Shown one piece after another: positions 24,986 through 32,812 of a stretch of DNA of 64,000 nucleotides. Origin of the DNA: Haloarchaeobius sp. FL176 (GTDB taxonomy: Archaea; Halobacteriota; Halobacteria; Halobacteriales; Natrialbaceae); NCBI RefSeq assembly GCF_024609245.1, contig NZ_JANJYH010000001.1, positions 434,001 through 498,000 on the forward strand. The letters run 5' to 3'. A program made the translations under genes and the position numbers. The notes under the pieces were generated by a model. The model made no database searches and had not been told where the DNA came from. It saw only the letters and a program-made list of their open reading frames with translations. Each line of letters starts with the position of its first letter. The first letter of the stretch is position 1.

Positions 24986-26362
24986 TCAGTCGTTGGCCGG
25001 GGCGGCGACGTCAGAGACGTCCTCGATGGCCTCGAACAGCAGCTCCGCGGCCAGTGCTATCTCGCGCTCGGTGACGTCGAGCGGCGGCAGCAGGCGCAGC
25101 GTCTTGTAGCCACAGCCGAGGGTCAACAGCCCCCGTTTCAGCGCGGCGTCGACGACCGCGTCCCGGCGCTCTTTCATGTCGAACTCGACGCCGAGCATCA
25201 GCCCTTTCCCGCGGACATCGACGACCGAGTCGTGGTCGGCGTCGACGACGAGCTCGGTCATCTGGCGACCGCGCTCGACGGCGTTGTCGAGCAGATCGTA
25301 CTCCTCGATGGCCTCGAGGGTCAACACGCCCTGAAGCGACGAGAGCACGTCACCGGCACCCCAGGTCGAGGAGAGACGGCTCTTCTCGTCGGGGAACAGC
25401 TCTTCGCGCCCGACGGTCGCGCCGACGCGCAGCCCTTTCGCGCCGGTGATGATGTCGGGCTCGATGGCGTAGTGGTCCGAGGCCCACATCTCGCCGGTCC
25501 GGCCGACGCCGGACTGTATCTCGTCGGCGATGAGAGTGATGTCGTGCTCGTCGGTGAGGGCGGCGATCTCGTCCATGAACGCGTCCGAGGGCGGCCGGTA
25601 CCCACCCTCGCCCTGGATGGGCTCCATGATGATGTAGGCGACCTCGTCCGGGTTGACGTGGCCGGAGTCGGGGTCGAGCTTCCGCCGCAGCGCCGAGGAG
25701 TCGTCGGCCCCACCGGGGAAGAAACCACAGCCGCAGGAGGCGGGGTCGCAGTCCGAGTCCGCACAGAACGGTACGTCGTGGACGCTCGATATCTCGGGGA
25801 ACTCGCGCCGGTACACCTCCTTCGACCGGTTCAGGGAGAGCGTACCGAGGGTCCGACCGTGGAACGCACCCTCGAAGGTGAAGCCGTACTTGCCGCCGTC
25901 GCTCGCGTCGTAGGAGAGCTTCAGCGCGTTCTCGACCGCCTCCGCACCGGAGTTCGAGAGGAAGACCCGGTCCATGTCGTAGTGGCTCGTCAGGTCCGTC
26001 AGCCGGTCCATGAGGTGGGCCGGACCGGGGATGTCCGCCTCCTCGGGCGGCCAGCCGCCGCTGAAGTAGAAGTCCTGGCCGGCGATCTTGTTGGGGTCGA
26101 CGATGTCCAGTTCGGACATCGGCTCCATGATCTTCGGGTTGTTGTACCCGAGCGGCGCGGCGGCGACGTGACTCGTGAAGTCCATGAGAACGTTCCCGTC
26201 GACGTCGGTACAGAACGGGCCCTCCGCGTCGGCGGTGATGTCCCAGACGAAGTCGTAGACGTACGTGGTGGTCGCCGCGTGCTGATGGTGGTACTCTGCC
26301 CACTCCTCAGCCTTCTCCCCGGGCATCTCTTGTACCCGTGGCTCGGCCGTGTCTCTGTCCAT
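24986..26362 (-). CDS. Class III PLP-dependent aminotransferase
   Basis: 458 residues of the ornithine/GABA aminotransferase and archaeal broad-substrate racemase group. PLP-binding features are SGAEAVENALKL, the FHGRT turn, Asp280 in ADEIQSG and the Schiff-base Lys309 in GAKGL. Residues 200-212 hold four cysteines (C200, C205, C210, C212) in a loop between FPEISSVHDVP and FFPGG, unusual for the fold and possibly metal binding. The substrate is not certain; no biosynthetic neighbours help. The promoter on this strand is an AT-rich TATTAAACG about 30 nt before the start. Confidence 0.9.
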   Translation of the reverse strand: MDRDTAEPRVQEMPGEKAEEWAEYHHQHAATTTYVYDFVWDITADAEGPFCTDVDGNVLMDFTSHVAAAPLGYNNPKIMEPMSELDIVDPNKIAGQDFYFSGGWPPEEADIPGPAHLMDRLTDLTSHYDMDRVFLSNSGAEAVENALKLSYDASDGGKYGFTFEGAFHGRTLGTLSLNRSKEVYRREFPEISSVHDVPFCADSDCDPASCGCGFFPGGADDSSALRRKLDPDSGHVNPDEVAYIIMEPIQGEGGYRPPSDAFMDEIAALTDEHDITLIADEIQSGVGRTGEMWASDHYAIEPDIITGAKGLRVGATVGREELFPDEKSRLSSTWGAGDVLSSLQGVLTLEAIEEYDLLDNAVERGRQMTELVVDADHDSVVDVRGKGLMLGVEFDMKERRDAVVDAALKRGLLTLGCGYKTLRLLPPLDVTEREIALAAELLFEAIEDVSDVAAPAND

Positions 26363-26435
26363 AATCCTGCTATGGACAGGGTTCGTTTAATACATTCGTT
26401 TATTTCCACGCAACATTTGCACGGAGGCCACACCG

Positions 26436-27737
26436 TCACGCGAACAGGACGACGAGAGCGCCCACACCGGCGACGACGACGAGCAGGCCGCTGAGAACGG
26501 CGACCCGACGAGCGAACTGTCGGTTCGGGCTCGCGGCGGTGAGTCCCGCCTTGACCAGCACCGACGATGCCGTCGCGAGCAGCACCGAGATGACCGTGGT
26601 CGAGGTGCTGAGAGTCCCGCCGCGGTGGAGCAGCACCGCGGAGGTGGTCGCGCCGGCGCTGGAGACCAGTCCGGAGGCGGCGGCCGTCGCGATGAACCCC
26701 TCCTGGCCGAATCGCGCCTCGGCGACCGCGCCGACCACGAGGACGGCGAGGAACATCACGCCGAACCCGAGCGCGTATCGGAGCGAGAACGGGCTCTCCA
26801 GCTCCATCTCGACGCTGTCGCGCCAGTCCGCTGACCACGCCGCGACCCCGAACGAGGCCAGCACGAGCAACACGAGCGGGACCGCCGTCGGGACCAGAAT
26901 GTCGGTCGAGACCGAGAACGCGACGACGATGAACAGGTTCCGGAGTGCCATCGCGGCGTCCGCGAGCAGGATGGCGGCGACCGCGTACGCGACGGCGTTC
27001 TCCTGCTGGCGGACGTAGTCCATCATCGAGCCGACGACCGCCGTCGACGAGGCCAGCCCACCGAAAAAGCCCGTGACCGCGATACCGCGGCTCCCGTAGG
27101 TCATCACGACCGCGTAGTTGACGATGCCGATGGCAGCGACCGTCACGACCATCAGCCAGACGACACGCGGCTCGATCGTGATCCCCTCGACGCCCAGTGG
27201 CTCGTAGGCGTAGGTCTGTTCGCCGGTCGGCAACAGCGGGTAGACGACGAAGGCCAGGATTGCGAACTCCGCACCCGAACGCACCTCCTCGCGCGAGAGG
27301 TTGTCAGCGAACGAGTGCAGCTCCCGCTTCAGTACGAGCAACATCGAGGAGAGCACCGCCACGGTGACCCCCTCCAGGACGAAGCCGCCGACGACGAGCG
27401 CGCCGACCCCGTAGGTCACGAGCATCGACATCGAGGTGGTCAGCGCCAGCCCGCTCTCTCCGCCCTCCAGTAGCCCACGGACCGCCAGCACCACGCCCTG
27501 GGCGACGACGAGGACGCCACCGACGACGTGCAGCAGTCCCCCCCACTGCGTCTCCATGGCCAGCAGCGTGAACACGCCGCCCGCGACCGCGATGAGCGAG
27601 AACGTCCGGACCCCGGCAGACTTCTGTGACCACTCGCGTTCGAGCCCGAGGAACATCCCGAGCGCTCCAGCGAGGATCAGCCGGATGACCGAGCTGTCCA
27701 GCGAGAGGCTCGCGGAGCCCTGAAGTACGGCGTTCAC
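26436..27737 (-). CDS. MgtC/SapB family membrane protein with DUF4010
   Basis: 433 residues. The N-terminal part is MgtC-like (LILAGALGMFLGLEREW, then GVRTFSLIAVAGGVFTLLA). The C-terminal half matches DUF4010, with many helices such as AVTGFFGGLASSTAVVGSMM and ILLADAAMALRNLFIVVAF. About 12 membrane segments are visible. MgtC relatives influence magnesium homeostasis in bacteria; a transport role for this long form is not shown. The promoter (a TTTTTTAC run on this strand, 25-32 nt before the ATG) overlaps the start of the transporter remnant. Confidence 0.88.
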   Translation of the reverse strand: MNAVLQGSASLSLDSSVIRLILAGALGMFLGLEREWSQKSAGVRTFSLIAVAGGVFTLLAMETQWGGLLHVVGGVLVVAQGVVLAVRGLLEGGESGLALTTSMSMLVTYGVGALVVGGFVLEGVTVAVLSSMLLVLKRELHSFADNLSREEVRSGAEFAILAFVVYPLLPTGEQTYAYEPLGVEGITIEPRVVWLMVVTVAAIGIVNYAVVMTYGSRGIAVTGFFGGLASSTAVVGSMMDYVRQQENAVAYAVAAILLADAAMALRNLFIVVAFSVSTDILVPTAVPLVLLVLASFGVAAWSADWRDSVEMELESPFSLRYALGFGVMFLAVLVVGAVAEARFGQEGFIATAAASGLVSSAGATTSAVLLHRGGTLSTSTTVISVLLATASSVLVKAGLTAASPNRQFARRVAVLSGLLVVVAGVGALVVLFA

Positions 27738-27761
27738 CCCACATCGTACCTCGTTCCGATG

Positions 27762-28208
27762 TAAAAAACCTGCCCTGGGTGGAGGTAGCCGGACGGGGTA
27801 TCTTCGGCCTGCTGACCGGGGGCGTGAGCTTCATCTCGGTCGTCGGAATGACACTCGTCTACGCCCTCGTCGCGGGGTCCTGCGCTTCCGTGCGGCGACT
27901 GGGGAGCCGACCGGCGCGTTCCCCGCACTGTTCGTCGCCGCCTCATCCGTCACCATCGACCGACTCCCGCCCTCGTGTTGCGAGTGTACGTCCCGGGGCG
28001 GAACCTGCAGGTCGGGTCCGTCATGTCCGCGTACATCTTCGGCACGCTCCTGTTCGGCTGGTACGGCATCTTCCTCGGATCGGTGCTGCTGGTGCTGTCG
28101 GTCCACTTCGCACGGGTGGTGCTGCCGGCGCTACTCGACGCGGAACGAGTCCAGCCAGACGCGGTCGACCCATCGCGTTTCGAGACGGCGACGGAGCCGC
28201 CCGCGGAG
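27762..28208 (+). pseudogene. Remnant of an AI-2E family transporter, truncated and frameshifted
   Basis: Three fragments in three different frames together resemble the C-terminal third of an AI-2E (PerM) family exporter. Near 27779 one reads GRGIFGLLTGGVSFISVVGM, near 27898 TGEPTGAFPALFVAAS, and from 27975 the longest, VYVPGRNLQVGSVM, followed by AYIFGTLLFGWYGIFLG and HFARVVLPALLD. The two frame changes and the missing 5' two thirds mean it cannot make a transporter. The last fragment remains open to 28367 but overlaps the PadR gene on the other strand. I infer a decayed gene. Confidence 0.72.
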
Positions 28209-28294
28209 ACTGGAACAGAAGATGTGCCCGGTGGCTCCCCTGCAGTGAGAGTGACGGGTGAGTGCCTGGTCACCCGTCGTCGAGCCTGTGCCCG

Positions 28295-28567
28295 TTACTC
28301 GACGTACTGTGACTCCCATTCGTCGCGGGCGCTGATCTCTCTGCGCCCACGGCGCGTCAACGTGTAGAAGTTGGTCCGGCGGTCCCGCTGACCCTTCTCC
28401 ACGAGGCCCTTGTCGACGAGCGTGTCGAGGTTCGGGTAGAGGCGACCGTGGTGGATCTCCTTCTCGTAGTAGTTCTCGAGCTCTTCTTTGATCGCAAGTC
28501 CGTGTGGTTTGTCTTTCCCGGCGATTACATACAGTAAATCGCGCTGGAATCCTGTCAGGTCGTGCAT
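28295..28567 (-). CDS. PadR family transcriptional regulator
   Basis: 90 residues, the DNA-binding core of the PadR family without the long C-terminal helix. Helix-turn-helix elements are FQRDLLYVIAGKDKPHGLAI, then HGRLYPNLDTLVDKGLVEKG, then the wing (RDRRTNFYTLTRRGRREI). The N-terminal HDLTGFQRDLLYVIAG strongly resembles the oxidative-stress regulator RosR of Halobacterium, but paralogues exist, so I leave the symbol blank. The upstream region is unusually AT-rich. It has no partner gene downstream on its strand. Confidence 0.88.
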   Translation of the reverse strand: MHDLTGFQRDLLYVIAGKDKPHGLAIKEELENYYEKEIHHGRLYPNLDTLVDKGLVEKGQRDRRTNFYTLTRRGRREISARDEWESQYVE

Positions 28568-28794
28568 TGGGGGAACGTCGCTCGCGGTTTATTGTCGGCT
28601 ATTATTAAATATATCGGCTTATCCATGCATATTCAGCGTATGACCACGGATATCGCCTTATTTTATCGTGTTCTCCGTAGCTACAGGAACTTACCGATAG
28701 CGTCTGACTGAGTGGAAACAGGCAAAACTGTACGGAATCTGTCTATATCGTCTGAGTTGAGACACTTATGGTCCGTCGGCGCGTACTGAGAGGT
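28568..28794. promoter_or_regulatory. AT-rich divergent promoter region between PadR and amphi-Trp genes
   Basis: 227 bp that is much richer in A/T than its surroundings. It contains ATTATTAAATATAT at 28601-28614, flanked by a TCGGCT direct repeat (28595 and 28614). Such a layout, TATA-like DNA between repeats 19 bp apart in front of the PadR gene, suggests an autoregulatory site. Further AT motifs lie near 28659-28668 and 28744-28769, one of which (CACTTATG) is 25 nt or so before the amphi-Trp ATG. Confidence 0.45.
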
Positions 28795-29085
28795 ATGCCA
28801 GAAGAAGTGCTGTTCAAGACGGAGGCGATGCGAACCCGAAGTGACGTCGCAAACTACCTGCGGACCGTCGCTGACAAACTCGACGGTGGCGACTCGCTCA
28901 CGCTGACCGCCGGCAACGACTCGGTCACGCTCGACCCGCCGGAGCGGGTCGAGTTCGAGGTCAAAGCCGAGCGGGAGACGAGCAAGGGGGACAGCGAAGG
29001 TGAACTCAGCATCGAGTTCGAGGTCGAGTGGGACGAACGGCAGTCCGGCGGTGCCGGCGACACCGGCGACCTCGCTATCGAGTAA
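28795..29085 (+). CDS. Amphi-Trp domain protein
   Basis: 96 residues starting at ATG 28795; nine more residues from a GTG-like start at 28768 are not needed. The amphi-Trp domain is a small haloarchaeal module. It starts with a helix containing TRSDVANYLRTVADKL, then GGDSLTLTAGNDSVTL, followed by amphipathic strands with a conserved Trp (EFEVEWDE). Its function is unknown. It faces the PadR regulator across the AT-rich region, so PadR may control it; this is inference. A hairpin with a T-run follows the stop. Confidence 0.82.
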   Translation: MPEEVLFKTEAMRTRSDVANYLRTVADKLDGGDSLTLTAGNDSVTLDPPERVEFEVKAERETSKGDSEGELSIEFEVEWDERQSGGAGDTGDLAIE

Positions 29086-29129
29086 TCGGCGGCGCCGCCG
29101 CTCGACGACGCTCTTTTTCGTAGTTCACG

Positions 29130-29153
29130 GCGGAGGCACGCCTCCGCGTTTTG
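29130..29153 (+). terminator. Hairpin plus T-run after the amphi-Trp gene
   Basis: The 7-bp stem GCGGAGG / CCTCCGC (29130-29136 and 29141-29147) is followed by GTTTTGT. It lies 45 bp after the stop and may end the amphi-Trp transcript, or form the end of the RNA candidate on the other strand. Confidence 0.45.
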
Positions 29154-29154
29154 T

Positions 29155-29259
29155 ATCGGAAACAGGAAAGCAGACCACGCGGGAATAGTGGGCCCGCGTG
29201 GTCGCTTGCCGCCCTGAATTGGTCCCCGCTGACGCTTCGGCCCTCCAAGCGAAGCGTCA
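29155..29259 (-). ncRNA. Candidate structured small RNA (two strong hairpins, promoter at 29281-29288)
   Basis: Between convergent gene ends lie three hairpins in 130 bp. On the minus strand a TATA-like CATTTAAG (complement of 29281-29288) predicts transcription starting near 29259. That is exactly the base of a perfect 10-bp stem (TGACGCTTCG, 29230-29239, with 29250-29259). A second perfect 10-bp stem follows (ACCACGCGGG 29174-29183 with 29193-29202, loop 9 nt), then a U-rich run on this strand around 29155-29172 that could end it. No reading frame fits. Alternatively these are bidirectional terminators for the flanking genes. Confidence 0.42.
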
Positions 29260-29391
29260 CCTGAAACAATCGGTGCCAGACTCTTAAATGTACCGCAAAC
29301 GGCCAGCCTGGTGCCCTCTCGTGGAGGACAGAAACCCGGCCGACGGCGTCGACGCTGGGCGAGTTGTGCAACAGAAGAATGCGCGAGGTGT

Positions 29392-30210
29392 TCAGTTGAG
29401 GATGGACTGTGCGACCGTCGCGAGCTGGCCGTTGTCGGCGCTCCGCAGGCGGTCGTCGCCGATCTTCAGTCGGAGACGCGGGCGGCCGACGTCGATTGGG
29501 ACCTTCTCGGTGTCGATGAGGCCCATGTCCTCGAGCTTCGTCTTCGTCCGGGAGAACGTCGCCTTGCTGGCGATTCCAACGTCTTCGCCCCACTTGCTGA
29601 TGTCGTACAGCAGCGCCTCGTTCTTCGCGGCCACGAGCAGCGAGATGGTGACCTCGTCGAGCCCCTCACCGTCACCACGGGCGGTCTCGAGCGAGTCGAG
29701 AATGTTCGTGAAGTCCGCTTCGGCCTCGGGGCTGATGTCGGACTCCAGGGACTCGCGGACACGCGAGATCGGCGGGGTGCGGAGCTTGAACGCCTCGGCC
29801 TCTTCCCACGCCACCGTGTAGGCGTCGTAGGCGGTCGTGACGAACTCGTCGTCCGCTGTCGTCAGCCCACCGACGCGGTTGCCCGCAGTGACGAGCGCGA
29901 CGACGCTGTCCTCGGTGACCAGCAGCGAGTTCTCCGGGGTCTCCTCGACCGTCCGAAGCTCGAGCGAGTCACGGTCGACGAGGTCGGACGCGTTCGACGC
30001 CACGATGAAGTCGTCCATGACGTCTTTGAGGGTGCGTTCGTCGGCGAGCATGTGGACCATCGGAAGCTCGCCCTCGAAGCGAGTCGCGACGCGGACGAAC
30101 TCCTCGATCGCGTCGGCCGACGGATTCACCACGAATACGTCGCCCGTGGCATTCTCCAGCACGGTTTGGAGAATATCGTCAATCTGTCTGTCGAGTAAAT
30201 TCGAACTCAT
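29392..30210 (-). CDS. tbsP: Transcriptional regulator TbsP (DUF5821)
   Basis: 272 residues from ATG at 30210; an upstream start at 30279 would add 23 unlikely residues. The N-terminal half is a Rossmann-like sensor part (ATGDVFVVNPSADAIEEF, MVHMLADERTLKDVMDDF). The C-terminal half is a winged helix (LDEVTISLLVAAKNEALL, YDISKWGEDVGIASKATFSR, then TKTKLEDMGLIDTEKV). In Haloferax and Halobacterium this family works with TrmB on gluconeogenic genes. No metabolic target is adjacent here. A TATA-like TTAATTTTAT lies upstream near 30240. Confidence 0.9.
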   Translation of the reverse strand: MSSNLLDRQIDDILQTVLENATGDVFVVNPSADAIEEFVRVATRFEGELPMVHMLADERTLKDVMDDFIVASNASDLVDRDSLELRTVEETPENSLLVTEDSVVALVTAGNRVGGLTTADDEFVTTAYDAYTVAWEEAEAFKLRTPPISRVRESLESDISPEAEADFTNILDSLETARGDGEGLDEVTISLLVAAKNEALLYDISKWGEDVGIASKATFSRTKTKLEDMGLIDTEKVPIDVGRPRLRLKIGDDRLRSADNGQLATVAQSILN

Positions 30211-30625
30211 GCCTATGCACAACAAAACGGCCCCGCGCCACTTAATTTTATTGGCCACTGATGCCTCAAATCTTGGCAATCTGCTCTTGATTCCGGGGCA
30301 ATGTAAACGAGAGGAAGATTGTGAGTGGCTCGCGTGGGATATTATAGCATATATCGTCGAAACGCTTTCGTTTCAAAAATCGACGGCTGCGACCACGACT
30401 TCAGGGTCGGAGGCGGCTATCGCTCATCGCTTCGGTGGCCGAACCGACGCTCGATCGCCCCCGGGCGAAGTCTCGCTCCACAATCTATAAGTCAAATCGA
30501 GAGACAAGGTGGGGTACTCTCGCATGCGACGTGGTCTCTCCACCCCCGACCGGCAGCCCACGAACGGACTCGACGGCGGCAGCAGCCCGTACACGGGCCC
30601 CTGAGATCGGTTCGGTACTCGGTCG
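30211..30625. other. 415-bp gap between the CHAT and tbsP genes, AT-rich with a nested hairpin
   Basis: No gene is supported. The left part holds the tbsP promoter. A very AT-rich run (ATATTATAGCATATAT, 30339-30354) leads directly into a nested inverted repeat: CGTCGA (30355-30360) with TCGACG (30380-30385) around GAAACG (30359-30364) with CGTTTC (30369-30374). A second TATA-like motif, CTATAAG, is near 30485. The arrangement could be a promoter and small RNA on the plus strand, or a regulator site. Open frames here lack haloarchaeal composition. Confidence 0.45.
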
Positions 30626-32689
30626 CTATTCGTTCGACAGCTGGGTATAGAGGTCGTCCGACCAGCAGAACTCGCCGTCGTAGATGACCGATGTGTCCGC
30701 CCGTTCGAGGAAGTCGAGCAGCGCCGGCCTGGAGAGCGCGAACTCCGACTCGTTCCCACAGAGGTACGAGTACTCGTTGCCCTCGACGTACGGGTGGTAG
30801 TAGCTGCCGGCGTGCTGGAGCGAGAACTGGTCGAACGTGAGGAAGAACTGGTCGTCGTCCAGCCGTTCGAGTTCGGCGGTCGTCGGGAGCCGGTTCGTCG
30901 TCTGAGTCAGCGTGTAGGTGCCGTCGCCGACGACGGCGTAGTCCTTCCCCATCATGATCCGTCGACGCGCGATTCGGAGCGCGCGCTCGAAGCTGAACCC
31001 GTGGATGAGCAGGCGGGCGAACGCCGACCCGACCTTCACGGCGTGGTCGTTGAGCACCTGAGTGAACGTGACGCCACCGGCGACTGCCCCCTTCTCGACG
31101 AGCTCCATGCCCTCGTGGAACGAGCCACAGGCGTTCAGGAAGAACGTCTGGGTGGCACACGACGAGAGGCTGCTGGCGGAGAGGTAGCCGTCGGGACAGC
31201 GCAGGCCGTCCGTCTCGCAGTGACCGATGTAGTGGACGAACTCGTTCTCGTCCTCGAACACCCGCGCGAGTTCGGCGGTCCCGAGGTGGTCGACGACGTT
31301 CACCGACAGCGGGAGGTCGGTCGCGTGCTCCCGGTAGATGCGGCCCACGTCGATGTGCTCGTCGTCCATCTTCTCGTCGTTGAGCACGACGGTCACCTCT
31401 GCGGTCTCGTGCTGCCGGTCGAGCGACGACAGCCGGTTCCGATACGCCGCAGGCGCACATTTGAACACGTCGATGGGGACGCCATCCGCCAGCCAGCCGT
31501 GGACCCGTCCCTCTCGCAGCTCGGGCTTGACGACGTCCACCGAGGCGACCTCGCCGGGGCCGGTCGCGCGGTAGAAGTCGTCGAGCGAGCGTTCGACCAG
31601 CTCCGAGCCCGCCAGCTCCGACGTCCGTGGCATGTAGATCGCCGCGAGGTCGTGGAGCAGGAACGGGATGGTCTCGAGGGTCTCCGGGCTCGGCTCGACG
31701 TACATCGAGAGGTGCCAGTCCGGCAGCCGGTGTTCGAGCGCGGCGTAGGGGACGTCGAGGTAGGTCTCCAGACGGTCCACGGGCGTCCCGTGGTACAGTG
31801 CCTCGGCGTCGAGGTCGAGCGCGTCGAGGAGACTCTCCTCGGCGAGGTTCGTCCCGTACGGCCCTGCGTTCCGGACCAGACAGTCGAGGAAGAACGTCTT
31901 CCGGAGGACACGCGTCGTCCGACGTTCGAGGTCGGGCATCGTCCCGAGCTCGTGGCGGATGCCCGCCCCCGGCGCACAGAGCATCGGGGCTTCGATGTCG
32001 GGGACGGTCTCGACGTCGGCCTGCAGATAGTACGCCAGCGGCGCGGTGACGTACAGCTCGTCGAACGACGGCGGCACCAGCAACTCGATACCGACGTCGG
32101 GGGTGGCGTCCCTGATGGTCGAGGACACGTCGACGGTGTCACCCGTCTCGATGAGCGGCGGGTGGCCACGCAGCGTCGGGTAGGTGCGGTCCGGCGCGGT
32201 GGTCTTGTGTGAGGCCGGCAGGTGGCTGAGCGCGACCGCCAGCCCCTTCGGCGTCGGTGGGACGGTGATACGACCCGACGGCTGGACGTTCCGGCTCCGG
32301 AACCCGAGGGTCACCTCCGTCTCGTCGGCGAAACTGACGACCACCTCCTCGAAGTCCGGTGTCTTCGAGATTGCCAGCGGCCCGTCCGCGCGCAGGTACG
32401 TCTTGATGTCGGTGTCGAGGTCGACGATGTACTCCCCGGCCGGCAGCTCGAGCGGGCCGGTGTCGTTCTCCAGCTCGTAGGTGGCGTCGCTCGACTCCGA
32501 GGCGACGTACACCACCGAGATGGGAAAGCGAACCTCGTCGGTTCGACAGGAGAGCGTCGCATCGACCGGTCGTGGGAGGGAGACATCGTCGTCGTCGGCC
32601 ACGGAGAGGTTCGGCCCTTCGACCGTGACCTCCGAGTTCCCGGGATCGACCACCCGGAGACCGGTGGCCGTCACCTCCCACTCTATCAT
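30626..32689 (-). CDS. CHAT domain (caspase-like) protease with a large N-terminal region
   Basis: 687 residues. Residues about 430-590 form a CHAT/caspase-fold domain: the catalytic His490 in FVHYIGHCE and Cys521 in FFLNACGSFHEG, followed by the typical helix ARLLIHGFSFERALRIARRR. Residues 1-150 look beta-rich, with short strands (VTVEGPNLSV, LELPAGEYIVDL). Residues 150-430 are mixed and unassigned; no TPR is evident. The C-terminal 100 residues include aromatic segments (QHAGSYYHPYVEGNEYSYL). It has no signal peptide, so it is likely cytoplasmic. CHAT proteases in other microbes act in cell death or cleavage of specific partners; the substrate here is unknown. It is divergent from glyA. Confidence 0.82.
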   Translation of the reverse strand: MIEWEVTATGLRVVDPGNSEVTVEGPNLSVADDDDVSLPRPVDATLSCRTDEVRFPISVVYVASESSDATYELENDTGPLELPAGEYIVDLDTDIKTYLRADGPLAISKTPDFEEVVVSFADETEVTLGFRSRNVQPSGRITVPPTPKGLAVALSHLPASHKTTAPDRTYPTLRGHPPLIETGDTVDVSSTIRDATPDVGIELLVPPSFDELYVTAPLAYYLQADVETVPDIEAPMLCAPGAGIRHELGTMPDLERRTTRVLRKTFFLDCLVRNAGPYGTNLAEESLLDALDLDAEALYHGTPVDRLETYLDVPYAALEHRLPDWHLSMYVEPSPETLETIPFLLHDLAAIYMPRTSELAGSELVERSLDDFYRATGPGEVASVDVVKPELREGRVHGWLADGVPIDVFKCAPAAYRNRLSSLDRQHETAEVTVVLNDEKMDDEHIDVGRIYREHATDLPLSVNVVDHLGTAELARVFEDENEFVHYIGHCETDGLRCPDGYLSASSLSSCATQTFFLNACGSFHEGMELVEKGAVAGGVTFTQVLNDHAVKVGSAFARLLIHGFSFERALRIARRRIMMGKDYAVVGDGTYTLTQTTNRLPTTAELERLDDDQFFLTFDQFSLQHAGSYYHPYVEGNEYSYLCGNESEFALSRPALLDFLERADTSVIYDGEFCWSDDLYTQLSNE

Positions 32690-32698
32690 TCGCGTTGG

Positions 32699-32726
32699 TA
32701 GATGTAACTAATGGCAGTTAGATGTA
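32699..32726 (-). promoter_or_regulatory. Palindrome and direct repeats over the CHAT gene promoter
   Basis: TAGATGTA occurs at 32699-32706 and again at 32719-32726, exactly 20 bp apart. Between and overlapping them is an inverted repeat, TAACT (32705-32709) with AGTTA (32716-32720). The whole covers positions 10-37 before the CHAT start codon, where the TATA box of a leaderless gene should lie. A repressor dimer site is a reasonable inference. Confidence 0.45.
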
Positions 32727-32780
32727 TCGGGAGACGTACGAGAGTACATATTCGGTGGCAGTATCGCCCGGAGACGAGTA

Positions 32781-32788
32781 CACTTATG
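32781..32788 (+). promoter_or_regulatory. TATA box of glyA
   Basis: CACTTATG lies 25-32 nt before the ATG at 32813. This spacing supports 32813 as start instead of the ATG at 32786, which falls inside the box. Confidence 0.55.
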
Positions 32789-32812
32789 CCCGAACCGACC
32801 GGGTCTTCTCGC

